Origin: Haloarchaeobius amylolyticus
GTDB lineage: Archaea; Halobacteriota; Halobacteria; Halobacteriales; Natrialbaceae
Direction of reading: 5' to 3'
Assembly: GCF_026616195.1 (NCBI RefSeq)
Contig: NZ_JANHDH010000001.1
Span: forward strand, 1,674,001-1,738,000
DNA length: 64,000 nt
The position numbers were made by a program, and so were the translations under genes. How positions within the stretch are numbered: the first letter of the stretch is position 1; each line of letters begins with the position of its first letter. Positions 26,401 through 33,032 of the stretch are shown here, one piece after another. Under the pieces are notes generated by a model. It did no database searches and was not told the DNA's origin. It saw only the letters and a list, made by a program, of their open reading frames with translations.

Positions 26401-26714
26401 CGCTCGGTCACGTGGACCGTCTGCCCGGTCACCAGCGTCACGGCTGTCTCGTTCGCCGTTGCACTCGACTGGGCCGGTGCCGTATCCGTCGGCGTCGACG
26501 ACTCGTTCGCCGGTGCCGCCGCCAGACCGGCAGTGTCCCCACCATGCTGCGTCGGCGAACTCGTCGAAGCAGAGAGACCCGTCGCCGACTGGGCAACAGA
26601 ACTCGATTCGGGCTGGGCGCCGACCGCGAGTGGTGCGGCGACCATCCCGAGCACTACCATCACCGTCAGTACGGCTGCGAGCCCCGGTCGCAGCCGTCGT
26701 GCATCCCATCGCAT
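20466..26714 (-). CDS. secreted S8 (subtilisin-like) protease with PKD-like repeats and PGF-CTERM anchor
   Basis: A 2082-residue surface protein. A Sec-type signal peptide (1-35) is followed by an N-terminal region and the peptidase domain with the triad D267 (VLDTGINESHPD), H300 (GHGTHVAGI) and S467 (GTSMSTPVVSG). The middle (about 540-1160) is beta-rich with no named domain. From about 1164 to 1890 there are eight tandem PKD/Ig-like modules of ~90 residues, several with the W-D-x-D-G-D-G-T core. A CARDB-like module (about 1905-1990), a Thr-rich linker and PGFGPVAALLAVVF plus RRR complete it: the PGF-CTERM signal for archaeosortase processing and lipid anchoring. A cell-surface proteolytic or adhesive role is inferred. 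Confidence 0.9.
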   Translation of the reverse strand: MRWDARRLRPGLAAVLTVMVVLGMVAAPLAVGAQPESSSVAQSATGLSASTSSPTQHGGDTAGLAAAPANESSTPTDTAPAQSSATANETAVTLVTGQTVHVTERNGTRQYRVSGDQPVQTVRTPQGTYVLPTGVDYSRFDMDLFNVDLLLSQGLDDANTSSLPVIVETEPVEFRPGQTSTGDVLASTSAVTTTETLSTPSMQSATVAKDGAGAAYTDLASADSVERVSLDVRYDLALDEAANRTNAASARQQFDVSGEGVRVAVLDTGINESHPDIDQVALEKNFTAASEEDPDGHGTHVAGIIAGDGTSNSSYVGMAPNVTLLDGRVCDTGCPSSAIISGIKWATDNDADVISISIGGPNYQVRSNDIYRDAVQYAVNNGTMVVISAGNDGRVGYGTVGSPGTLDDAFTVGSTDKTGNLSAFSSLGPTNGGFFLKPDVVAPGSNVMSANTNWKSEADYHSLSGTSMSTPVVSGIAALVEENNANYSVERLRSVIGSTADPLDPADHDNVYGQGTGLVNATDAVDPGAVVTPSTVDFGAYSENTTVTRTVTVTNFGDQSETFNVTASATGVRTGTDANASVWTNVSNPLTLGPNESADIELTVDTSLPADLYSGRLSLDDNEYTAAFGFVRAYNVTVEKQGLGGSNVTGDALWLFTNESHQLQHRFQMGLTTLTSDSHSYGIVEPGEYNLMTTGVDEDTGQPIVVVREVTIDGSTTITLDEANTTTLSLNTSAIPDADKPLVKRMIHVEAVKKAPLYYGTSGYSRSWATYGYPMSITGVSGSDSVPGPDTTTVRVSTNDDVNVTVDHLLYPDSGAGNETLDVPRVYRLLNQVQGISGPVEFDVNLTRLHEQEFRYRRTESTRNFTIEHQAEYEAGYFTSNVVHSGDVGDRLRQTFYLSPLLEQYHVTVSESGDGNWTLERSLYPRESDYTHAGLVNEHPYTTRFYPDIDGGELEVWARTQLGGSLLRYNDTAADNMTISVDGSTVWTAEEPASDFSTAVPIGPGDPYEISIVARNEQMTQSTKTVASVSATNQSDTTPPEIPDIWFGNQTPNSTVGAGTIEVLAHAYDIGGESNVTEVRIFLANDSVDTVPFTENGINPNGEWVEASPDTKWTDYIYSANFTAEAGTRLGSKGPIHVAVRAETDNGSVAKTTVFNATVVTDTPPTADFFTVPRYDDSPTVQVGQPIEFNGTSSSDNFGLDDFQWSVNGTSYSARTVEHTFDELGEYTASLTVTDSAGQTDTVTKTVTVVDRKAPSVSVTVNRSQAELNVTTVDFDASNTTDEYGIAYYEWDYDGDGTYEANTTAATTTHVFETTGNLTPVVRVVDDAGNARTVDLATIDVSDTRAPAAAVFANRTTVNVSGSVQVDAANSTDEGGIVSYTWNVTGEDGDTEGVSQVVTFDTLGTHTVAVTAVDAAGNEGTDAVDVTVVDQIDPTATLGVSDTTPEVNATTVAFDAGGASDNHEIVYYEWDVDGDGTVEANTTDATTTYTYETLGAMTPTVTVTDPSGNNATASTSLTVEDTTAPTTSLTANATTLELGDATVALDASGTTDNDEVATFHWDVDGDGTVESTTSSPTTTHTYTALGTHTVEVTAEDASGNNASATLDVTVEDTTAPAAALTANRTDVTLSDATVAFDATKTTDAGTIVSILWDWDGDGTAEANTTDATQNHTFTAPANRTVTVTAVDASGNEDTATLRVNVTDAVAPTAALSVSPNGSATDLKATDTVEFNASNATDNDQLAEFRWDWDGDGSVDATTTNATVNRTPPVDGTYTVTVTVVDRGGNTDQATTTLNVSNSLPVADAGANQTVTEGDTVTLLGNNSDDPDNDTLQYNWTRTAGLNVTLSDRNVSMPTFTAPSVSSAETVTFRLDVTDDDPTLATDTVTVTVEPEQTNTGGGGAGGGGGVGQGDGPAGTVKISDWSLSESTVAPGEQVTMTVTVSNTADETKTITPALYVDGDLVEGKRLAVLQGTERTVQFTYRFEETGTHRVSPDTIESRTVTVAKNGGATTTSHSTTTATTDDQPPTTTAAADPSETTTTAAGATPTASGGDGEDDSDAIPGFGPVAALLAVVFTVVLARRRA

Positions 26715-26752
26715 ACGTTAGTGAGTTGAAACTCTGCTGTAAGTCTCCTAAC

Positions 26753-26765
26753 TATATCAGATATA
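26753..26765 (-). promoter_or_regulatory. AT-rich promoter region of the S8 protease gene
   Basis: TATAT-CAG-ATATA, a perfect 5-bp inverted repeat, lies about 40-50 bases before the ATG and is likely to contain the TATA element, implying a short 5' leader. A second small inverted repeat (GAGTT-GA-AACTC, 26723-26734) lies between it and the start codon. Regulation is not known. Confidence 0.4.
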
Positions 26766-26878
26766 ATCTTCGGTTCGAATAGCAATCAAACAAGGCCAAA
26801 GGGTGACGGAGAGAGAACTGGTCTGGTGGTGGATATCTCGAAAACAGAGTCGACCAGTACAGGAACTACTGCTGCCGG

Positions 26879-27790
26879 TCAGTTGCCAGTCCTGTCCAGG
26901 TACTGCAACACGCCCCGGACGTTCATCGCCGTCTCACCGCGGGCCTTCTCCTCGCCCCACACCTCGCCCATCTCGGTGTCCTCGACGAAGTGCGCGACGA
27001 CCGCCTCGTCGTCCTCGAGTTCCTCGCGCATCTCCGCGACGCTGGCGACCCACGCCTCCAGCTGGGCCTCGTACTCGGTGAGCCGGCTCTCGGTCGGGGC
27101 CGGGCCGAAGTGCGGGTACAGCAGGGTCGACGGGTCGATGGCGCGGAGCTTCTCCACGTCGTCGATGGCCTGTTCGAGGTCGAACTGCGGCGGCGGCGTG
27201 GTCTCGCGGACGCTGTCGAACGTCGGTACGTAGATACCGGCCGCGTCCGCGGTGAACACCGCGTCGTTGGTCGGGTCGTAGAAGACGTGCTGGTGCGGGG
27301 CGTGACCGGGGGCGTGGGTCGCGTGCAGCGAGTGGTCGCCGAGCCTGACGACGTCGCCGTCGGCGAGTTCCCGCACCCGGTCCTCGGGCACCGGTTTCGG
27401 TTCGGTGTACCACTTGATCTGGTCGCCGACCGCGCCCTTCGTCCCCTCCCAGAGCCTGGACGGGTCGACGATGTGGCGGGCGCCGCGCTCGTGGACGGCG
27501 ACGGTCGCGTTCGGGCACGCCTCGGCGAGGTAGCCCGCCCCGCCCGCGTGGTCGAGGTGGACGTGCGTGGGCACGAGGTACTCCACGTCGCCCGGCGCGA
27601 TGTCCAGCGCGTCGAGCGCGTCGAGGATGCGCTCGTAGTTCGTCCCGATGCCGGTGTCCACGATGGCCACCTGCTCGGCGTCGAGGATGTAGACGGCGCC
27701 GTACTCGTCGGTGTCGTACATCCCCGTATCGACGTAGTAGAGGTCTGTACACTCTCCTGTCGTGACTTCTCGAGGGTCGCCTGGAGCCAT
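26879..27790 (-). CDS. metallo-beta-lactamase fold hydrolase
   Basis: A 303-residue MBL-fold protein if started at the ATG at 27790; an in-frame upstream start at 27817 would add 9 residues. The metal motif is THVHLDHAGG, followed by VHERGARHIVD, APGHAPHQHVF and a buried Asp in FTADAAGIY. The C-terminal ~90 residues are helical and acidic (YEAQLEAWVASVAEM...). The overall layout resembles hydrolases of the RNase Z/glyoxalase II type; the substrate cannot be assigned. It is divergent from serS. Confidence 0.8.
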   Translation of the reverse strand: MAPGDPREVTTGECTDLYYVDTGMYDTDEYGAVYILDAEQVAIVDTGIGTNYERILDALDALDIAPGDVEYLVPTHVHLDHAGGAGYLAEACPNATVAVHERGARHIVDPSRLWEGTKGAVGDQIKWYTEPKPVPEDRVRELADGDVVRLGDHSLHATHAPGHAPHQHVFYDPTNDAVFTADAAGIYVPTFDSVRETTPPPQFDLEQAIDDVEKLRAIDPSTLLYPHFGPAPTESRLTEYEAQLEAWVASVAEMREELEDDEAVVAHFVEDTEMGEVWGEEKARGETAMNVRGVLQYLDRTGN

Positions 27791-27925
27791 GTGTAGAGAC
27801 GCGCGCGGTACGGGCAAAAAGATTCAGTCGGGAGGGGCAAGCAGTGTGGTTCGGTACCGTCCCTGTGCCACGCCTGACCACGGTTCCGATACGGTTTTCC
27901 CGGCCCCTCGTGAAGGATTCGGCAA

Positions 27926-29302
27926 ATGCTTGACCGCCGGTACATCCGAGAGAATCCGGAGGAGGTCCGCGAGAGTCTCGACCAGCGAGGCTACGACGTC
28001 GACCTCGACGAGATCCTCGATATGGACGAGGAGTGGCGCGAACTGAAGGCCAGGGGCGACGAACTCCGCCACGAGCGCAACACGGTGAGCCAGAAGATCG
28101 GCCAGCTCAAACAGGAGGGGAAGGACGAGGAGGCTCAGGAGGCCATCGAGCGCTCGAGCGAACTCAAGGAGGAGCTCGAGGACATCGAAGACCGCGCCGA
28201 CGAACTCGACGCGGAACTCGACGAGCGCCTGCTCGAGATTCCCCAGGTCCCCCACGAGTCGGTCCCCGTCGGCGAGGACGAGGCCGACAACGTCGAGGAG
28301 GAGCGCTGGGGCTTCGACGACCTGCGCGACCTGCCCGCGGAGGTCACGCCGCACTACGACCTCGGCGAGGACCTCGACATCATCGACGAGGCGCGCGGTG
28401 CGAAGACCACCGGCGCCGGCTTCTACTTCCTCAAGGGCGACGGGGCACGCCTCGAGCACGCGCTCATCCAGTTCATGCTCGACGTCCACCGCGAGCAGGA
28501 CTACGTCGACGTGTTCCCGCCGGTCCCGGTGAAGTCGACCTCGATGCGTGGCACCGGCCAGCTGCCGAAGTTCAACGAGGACGCCTACCGCATCGGCGGC
28601 GACGAGTTCGACGACTACGACGACGACGACCTCTGGCTCTGTCCCACCGCGGAGGTCCCGGTGACGAACATGTACCGCGACGACATCCTCCTGCGCGAGG
28701 ACCTTCCCCTCAAGCACCAGGCGTACACGCCGAACTTCCGGCGCGAGGCCGGCGAGCACGGGACCGAGACCCGCGGCATCGTCCGCGTCCACCAGTTCAA
28801 CAAGGTCGAACTCGTCAACTTCGTCGAGCCGGAGGGGAGCTACGACCGGCTCGAGACGCTGGTCGACGAGGCCGCCGAGGTGCTCGAACGCCTCGGACTC
28901 CCGTACCGCGTGTTGAACCTCTGCACCGGCGACCTCACCTTCGCCAGCGCGAAGACCTACGACCTCGAGGTGTGGGCCCCCGGCACCGACAGCGACGAGG
29001 GCCCGGAGGACCTCGGTGGGCGCTGGCTCGAGGTGTCGAGCGCGTCGAACTTCGAGGACTTCCAGGCGCGGCGGGCCGGCATCCGCTACCGCCGCGAGCA
29101 CCACGAGAGCGCGGAGTACCTCCACACGCTCAACGCCTCGGGCACCGCGGTCGGCCGCGTGATGGTCGCTATCCTCGAGTACTACCAGAACGAGGACGGC
29201 ACCGTCACCGTCCCCGAGGCCCTGCGCCCGTACATGGGCGGCACCGAGGTCATCGAGGGCCACGAGAAGGTCGGCGAGAGCGCCCTCGGCACGGGCGAGT
29301 AG
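27926..29302 (+). CDS. serS: seryl-tRNA synthetase
   Basis: A 458-residue class II enzyme that charges tRNA-Ser (and tRNA-Sec where present) with serine. The N-terminal ~110 residues form the long antiparallel coiled coil that grips the long variable arm. The catalytic core shows LCPTAEVPVTN (T-x-E motif), motif 2 FRREAGEHGTETRG...HQFNKVE and motif 3 NASGTAVGRVMVA. It is the common (bacterial-like) type used by haloarchaea, not the rare methanogen type. A tRNA-Ser it would charge is at 55510-55591. Confidence 0.97.
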   Translation: MLDRRYIRENPEEVRESLDQRGYDVDLDEILDMDEEWRELKARGDELRHERNTVSQKIGQLKQEGKDEEAQEAIERSSELKEELEDIEDRADELDAELDERLLEIPQVPHESVPVGEDEADNVEEERWGFDDLRDLPAEVTPHYDLGEDLDIIDEARGAKTTGAGFYFLKGDGARLEHALIQFMLDVHREQDYVDVFPPVPVKSTSMRGTGQLPKFNEDAYRIGGDEFDDYDDDDLWLCPTAEVPVTNMYRDDILLREDLPLKHQAYTPNFRREAGEHGTETRGIVRVHQFNKVELVNFVEPEGSYDRLETLVDEAAEVLERLGLPYRVLNLCTGDLTFASAKTYDLEVWAPGTDSDEGPEDLGGRWLEVSSASNFEDFQARRAGIRYRREHHESAEYLHTLNASGTAVGRVMVAILEYYQNEDGTVTVPEALRPYMGGTEVIEGHEKVGESALGTGE

Positions 29303-29355
29303 GTCCCTGAGCACTCCGGGCGTCCGCCTTTCCCGTTGCGGCCCGTTCTCTGGGT

Positions 29356-29622
29356 ATGTCCCCTGCCCTGGCCAGTCACGGCGCCGGGTTGTCGCCCGCG
29401 TTCCTCGGCGGCATCGGCGCCCCCGAACTCCTCGTGTTGCTCCTGCTGGTCGCGCTCCCGGTGGGTATCGTCCTCGCACTGGTCGTCGCCATTCGTGGCC
29501 TCACCGGCGGCCGGCGACAGGACCCCGCGCTCGAATCGCTCCGGCTCGCCTACGCAAGGGGCGACCTCTCCCGGAGCGAGTACGAGGAGCGCCTGCACGT
29601 GCTCGAACAGGACCGGCGCTGA
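29356..29622 (+). CDS. SHOCT domain small membrane protein, copy 1
   Basis: An 88-residue protein with one or two hydrophobic segments (about residues 23-48) and a C-terminal SHOCT motif (DPALESLRLAYARGDLSRSEYEERLHVL). SHOCT is a short helical motif usually found at protein ends and thought to mediate oligomerisation. The next gene is a paralogue of the same length and layout, 46 bases downstream. The N-terminus could begin at the ATG used here. Function unknown. Confidence 0.75.
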   Translation: MSPALASHGAGLSPAFLGGIGAPELLVLLLLVALPVGIVLALVVAIRGLTGGRRQDPALESLRLAYARGDLSRSEYEERLHVLEQDRR

Positions 29623-29668
29623 CCCCACAGAAAGTTGATTCGGCAGGAGGCCGAAGTGCAACCTACCG

Positions 29669-29935
29669 ATGGTCCTCGCACTCGACACCCTCGCCGCGGC
29701 CGGCCCCCTGTTCGTGGGTGGTATCGGCGGTCCGGAGATACTGGTCATCCTCCTCGTGTTCGGCCTCCCGGCCGTCCTCGTCCTCATCGCGGCCGGGCTC
29801 GGCCGCGAAGTGCTGACCGGGGCGAACGAGGACTCCGCACTCGAAGCGCTCCGGGAGGAGTACGCCCGCGGGGAGATCGACCGCGAGGAGTACGAGGAGC
29901 GCCGCGACGTGCTGGTCGACGAGGGCCGGGACTGA
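29669..29935 (+). CDS. SHOCT domain small membrane protein, copy 2
   Basis: An 88-residue paralogue of the preceding gene. A hydrophobic segment (about residues 22-44) follows the shared GGIGGPEILVILL start of the helix, and the C-terminal SHOCT motif reads ALREEYARGEIDREEYEERRDVL. The two genes are probably a tandem duplication and may be cotranscribed. No function is known for either. Confidence 0.78.
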   Translation: MVLALDTLAAAGPLFVGGIGGPEILVILLVFGLPAVLVLIAAGLGREVLTGANEDSALEALREEYARGEIDREEYEERRDVLVDEGRD

Positions 29936-30054
29936 GGACTCCACGCTTCTGCCTGCTCCCTGTACCCGCCGCCGGCTCGCTCACCCCACGGCCGAGCACA
30001 ATATTGCCAAGGCTGGACATTTTTCTGCGGGACGCCGTTACCGCCAGACGAGTC

Positions 30055-31197
30055 ATGATCCAGCACCTCTCCCCCGAGACGTTCCGCGACATGCAGGACT
30101 CCGAGAACACCTACGCGCTCATCGACACCCGCGGTCCGGAGAGCTACGAGTCGTGGCACGTTCCGGGCGCGGTGAACCACCCGTTCGGGCCCGACGAGGA
30201 CCTCGAGGAGGCGGAGCGTCGGGAACTCGACCGGAAGACGACCGACACGGACACCGCGGTCACCATCTGCGCGAAGGGTATCACCTCCGAGACACTGGCC
30301 GAGGAACTGGACGACACGGACGCCTTCGACGACGTGTACGCGGTCGAGGACGGCATGCGCGGCTGGAGCCAGGTGTACGACGTGGCGCCGGTCCGGACCG
30401 GCGACCCCGAGATATACCAGGTCCAGCGCCGCGCGAAGGGCTGTCTCGGCTACGTCGTCGGCTCCGACGGCGAGGCCGCAGTCGTCGACCCCACCCGGAA
30501 CACCGAGGTCTTCCGGACCGTCGCGGAGAACGCCGGCCTCGAGGTCACCCACGTCCTCGACACCCACGTCCACGCCGACCACCTCTCCGGCGGCCGCGAC
30601 CTCGCCGACGAACTCGGCGTGCCCTACCACCTCGGTTCGGGGGCGCAGGAACGCGGGGTCGAGTACGAGTACGAGCCACTGGACCACGGCGACACCATCA
30701 CCGTCGGCGACACCACCATCGAGGCGCTGCACACGCCCGGGCACACGTCCGAACTGCTCAGCTACCGTGTCGAGGACGAGGCGGTCATGACCGCCGACAC
30801 CCTGTTCGTCGACTCGACCGGCCGGACCGAACTGGAGTTCGACGCGGACGCCGGTCGGGAGGGCGCCCGACAGCTCTACGAGTCACTCTCGGACGTGCTC
30901 CTCACCCTCCCCGACGACGTCACCGTCCTGCCGGGACACGTCACCGTCGAGGAGGACGGGACCTTCGCCTCCGGCGTCCCGGGCGAGGCGGTCACGACCA
31001 CCATCGGCGGTGCCAAGGACGCCATCGACGTGCTCGACGTAGACGAGGCGTCCTTCGTCGAGACCCAGGTCGAGAACCTGCCCGAGAAACCCCCGAACTA
31101 CGAGACGATCATCGACGTGAACCGCGGGAAGGCCACCGTCGACGACGAGGAGCGCGCGGTCGACCTCGAACTCGGGCCGAACAACTGCGCCGCCTGA
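30055..31197 (+). CDS. rhodanese-metallo-beta-lactamase fusion (persulfide dioxygenase-like)
   Basis: A 380-residue two-domain protein. Residues 1-110 are a rhodanese domain with active-site loop C72-A-K-G-I-T-S, which can hold a persulfide. Residues about 115-350 are an MBL-fold domain with THVHADHLSGG (H171, H173, D175, H176), HTPGHT and a late GH, the pattern of ETHE1/persulfide dioxygenases and glyoxalase II. The gene next door encodes a CoA-disulfide reductase-like flavoenzyme, supporting a role in low-molecular-weight thiol or sulfane-sulfur handling. Domain order, rhodanese first, is the reverse of many bacterial fusions. Confidence 0.85.
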   Translation: MIQHLSPETFRDMQDSENTYALIDTRGPESYESWHVPGAVNHPFGPDEDLEEAERRELDRKTTDTDTAVTICAKGITSETLAEELDDTDAFDDVYAVEDGMRGWSQVYDVAPVRTGDPEIYQVQRRAKGCLGYVVGSDGEAAVVDPTRNTEVFRTVAENAGLEVTHVLDTHVHADHLSGGRDLADELGVPYHLGSGAQERGVEYEYEPLDHGDTITVGDTTIEALHTPGHTSELLSYRVEDEAVMTADTLFVDSTGRTELEFDADAGREGARQLYESLSDVLLTLPDDVTVLPGHVTVEEDGTFASGVPGEAVTTTIGGAKDAIDVLDVDEASFVETQVENLPEKPPNYETIIDVNRGKATVDDEERAVDLELGPNNCAA

Positions 31198-31213
31198 CGG
31201 GACGGGAACGCAG

Positions 31214-31245
31214 TAGTATTGTTTTCTTCTTGCAATACTATTATC
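31214..31245 (+). promoter_or_regulatory. inverted repeat and TATA region of the CoA-disulfide reductase-like gene
   Basis: TAGTATTG (31214-31221) and CAATACTA (31233-31240) form a perfect 8-bp inverted repeat with an 11-base T-rich spacer. The right arm runs into TACTATTAT, centred about 28 bases before the ATG at 31270, where a TATA box is expected. A regulator bound here would block or help the promoter. The same repeat lies 17 bases after the upstream stop codon, so a transcription terminator is the alternative. Confidence 0.5.
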
Positions 31246-31269
31246 TCGCTGCGCCGCCAACGGTCACGT

Positions 31270-32670
31270 ATGACCACGTTCGTCATCGTCGGCGGGGACG
31301 CTGCGGGGATGAGTGCCGCGAGCAAGGCAAAGCGCGAGGACCCCGACATGGACGTCGTCGTCTTCGAGAAGGGTGCGTGGGTCTCTTATGCCGCCTGCGG
31401 GATGCCCTACTACATCAAGGGCGAGATCGAGACCATCGACGACCTCGTGCAGGTCACCCCGGACGCGTTCCGCGAGGAGCGCGACATCGACCTCCGGACG
31501 AACCACGAGGTCGTCGCCATCGACACCGACGCCCAGACCGTCACGGTCGAGGGCCCGGACGGGACGTTCGAGCAGCCGTACGACGACCTGCTCGTCGCGA
31601 CCGGTGCCCACGCCATCGTCCCACCGTTCGAGGGCCGGGACCTCGACGGGGTCTACACGCTCCACGACCTCGACAGCGCCGAGGAACTCCGCGGCATCGT
31701 GGACGGCCGGGTCCCCGAGGAACACGCCGGCTACGGCTCGGAGGCCGATAGCTACGCAGACCACGTCGAGACCGTCGCGGTCGTCGGCGGGGGCTACGTC
31801 GGCCTGGAGATGGCCGAGGCGTTCCGTGCCCGTGGCCTCGACGTGCACCTGTTCGAGATGCTTCCGCACGTCCTCCAGCCGTTCGGGGAGGCGGTCGCCC
31901 CCACCGTCGAGGAGCACCTGCGCGAGCAGGGCGTCCACCTCCACCTCGACACCGCCGTCGACCGGTTCCACGGCGCGAACGGGCACGTGGTGAGCCTCGA
32001 CGCCGACGGCGAGGAGTACGACGTGGACCTCGTGTTGCTCGGCGTCGGCGTCGCGCCGAACAGCGACCTCGCGGCCGACGCCGGCATCGCGGTCGGCGAG
32101 TCCGGCGCGGTCGCTACCGACGAGTACGGCCGGACGAACGTCGAGCACGTCTACGCGGCCGGAGACTGCGCCGAGTCCCGCCACGCCGTCACCGGCGAAC
32201 CCGACCACGTACCCCTCGCACTCACGGCGAACCGGGCGGGCCGCGCCATCGGCCAGACCGTCACGGGTGACCCCGAGCCCGTCGGCGACATCGTCGGCAC
32301 GGCGGTCGTGAAGGTGTTCGACCTCGCGGTCGCCCGGACCGGCATCGTCGACGAGGACGAGGCCCGCGAGCACGGCTTCGACCCGGTCTCGGTGACCATC
32401 ACCGGGTCCTCACGGGCGCACTACTACCCCGACGCACAGGAACTGGAGATACACATGGTCGGCGACCGCGAATCCGGGAAGCTCCTCGGGGCGTCGATGG
32501 TCGGCCGCGAGGGGGTCGCAAAGCGCATCGACACGGTCGCGACCGCCCTCCACGCGGGCATGACCGTCGGCGAGGTCGAGGGGCTCGACCTGGCGTACGC
32601 ACCGCCGTTCTCGCCGGTCTGGGACCCGGTGCTCACCGCCGCGAAGGTCCTCGGTGGAAAACTCGACTAG
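31270..32670 (+). CDS. FAD-dependent oxidoreductase, CoA-disulfide reductase / NADH oxidase type
   Basis: A 466-residue flavoenzyme of the Cdr/Nox group. It has an N-terminal FAD-binding VIVGGDAAGMSAA, the redox-active single cysteine C43 in SYAACGMPYYI, an NAD(P)-binding VVGGGYVGLEMAEA, the FAD motif YAAGDCAE and a C-terminal dimerisation domain. Enzymes with this single Cys reduce CoA disulfide, persulfides or oxygen. The start is the ATG at 31270, 28 bases after a TATA-like box. Together with the upstream rhodanese-MBL gene it forms a likely thiol/sulfur redox pair. Its stop overlaps that of the convergent next gene. Confidence 0.88.
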   Translation: MTTFVIVGGDAAGMSAASKAKREDPDMDVVVFEKGAWVSYAACGMPYYIKGEIETIDDLVQVTPDAFREERDIDLRTNHEVVAIDTDAQTVTVEGPDGTFEQPYDDLLVATGAHAIVPPFEGRDLDGVYTLHDLDSAEELRGIVDGRVPEEHAGYGSEADSYADHVETVAVVGGGYVGLEMAEAFRARGLDVHLFEMLPHVLQPFGEAVAPTVEEHLREQGVHLHLDTAVDRFHGANGHVVSLDADGEEYDVDLVLLGVGVAPNSDLAADAGIAVGESGAVATDEYGRTNVEHVYAAGDCAESRHAVTGEPDHVPLALTANRAGRAIGQTVTGDPEPVGDIVGTAVVKVFDLAVARTGIVDEDEAREHGFDPVSVTITGSSRAHYYPDAQELEIHMVGDRESGKLLGASMVGREGVAKRIDTVATALHAGMTVGEVEGLDLAYAPPFSPVWDPVLTAAKVLGGKLD

Positions 32671-32993
32671 TTCGTGTAGGTCCGCAGGGCGGTGATCTCG
32701 CCGTCGGCGAGCTCGAACACGTCGACGAACCTGACGAGCACCTCGCCGTCGTCGGCGAGGACGCGCCCCCGGACCGTCGTCTCGGTCCCGTCCTCGTGGA
32801 CCGCGTCGAGGGCGTGGGTCGTGTCGGTCCGTGGCCGGTCCTCGCGCATGAACCGGACGAACGACGCGCGGTCCTCGAAGGTGCGGTCCGGTCGGTACTG
32901 GACGAATCCCGGCGCGAGCACCGCCTGCAGCGACTCGTACTCGTGCTCGTCCAGGGCGCGATAGTACGTGGCGACTGGCTCGGCGAGGTCCAT
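32667..32993 (-). CDS. nuclear transport factor 2-like (SnoaL) fold protein
   Basis: A 108-residue protein with the NTF2-like pattern: N-terminal helices (VATYYRALDEHEYESLQAVLAPGF), then beta strands ending LVRFVDVFELADGEITALRTY. The fold is used by many small enzymes and binding proteins, so no function follows. The stop codon overlaps the last bases of the convergent oxidoreductase gene. It lies 39 bases downstream of the peroxiredoxin gene on the same strand and could be cotranscribed with it. Confidence 0.75.
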   Translation of the reverse strand: MDLAEPVATYYRALDEHEYESLQAVLAPGFVQYRPDRTFEDRASFVRFMREDRPRTDTTHALDAVHEDGTETTVRGRVLADDGEVLVRFVDVFELADGEITALRTYTN

Positions 32994-33032
32994 ACCCGCG
33001 CTTCGCCCCGATGATAGAAAGGTCCGTCGTGC

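Noticed and set aside
30055-30100. Much longer upstream start for the rhodanese-MBL gene
   Set aside because: The ATG at 30055 gives the normal rhodanese N-terminus, and the extra upstream residues are Arg/Pro-rich shadow sequence overlapping the SHOCT gene.
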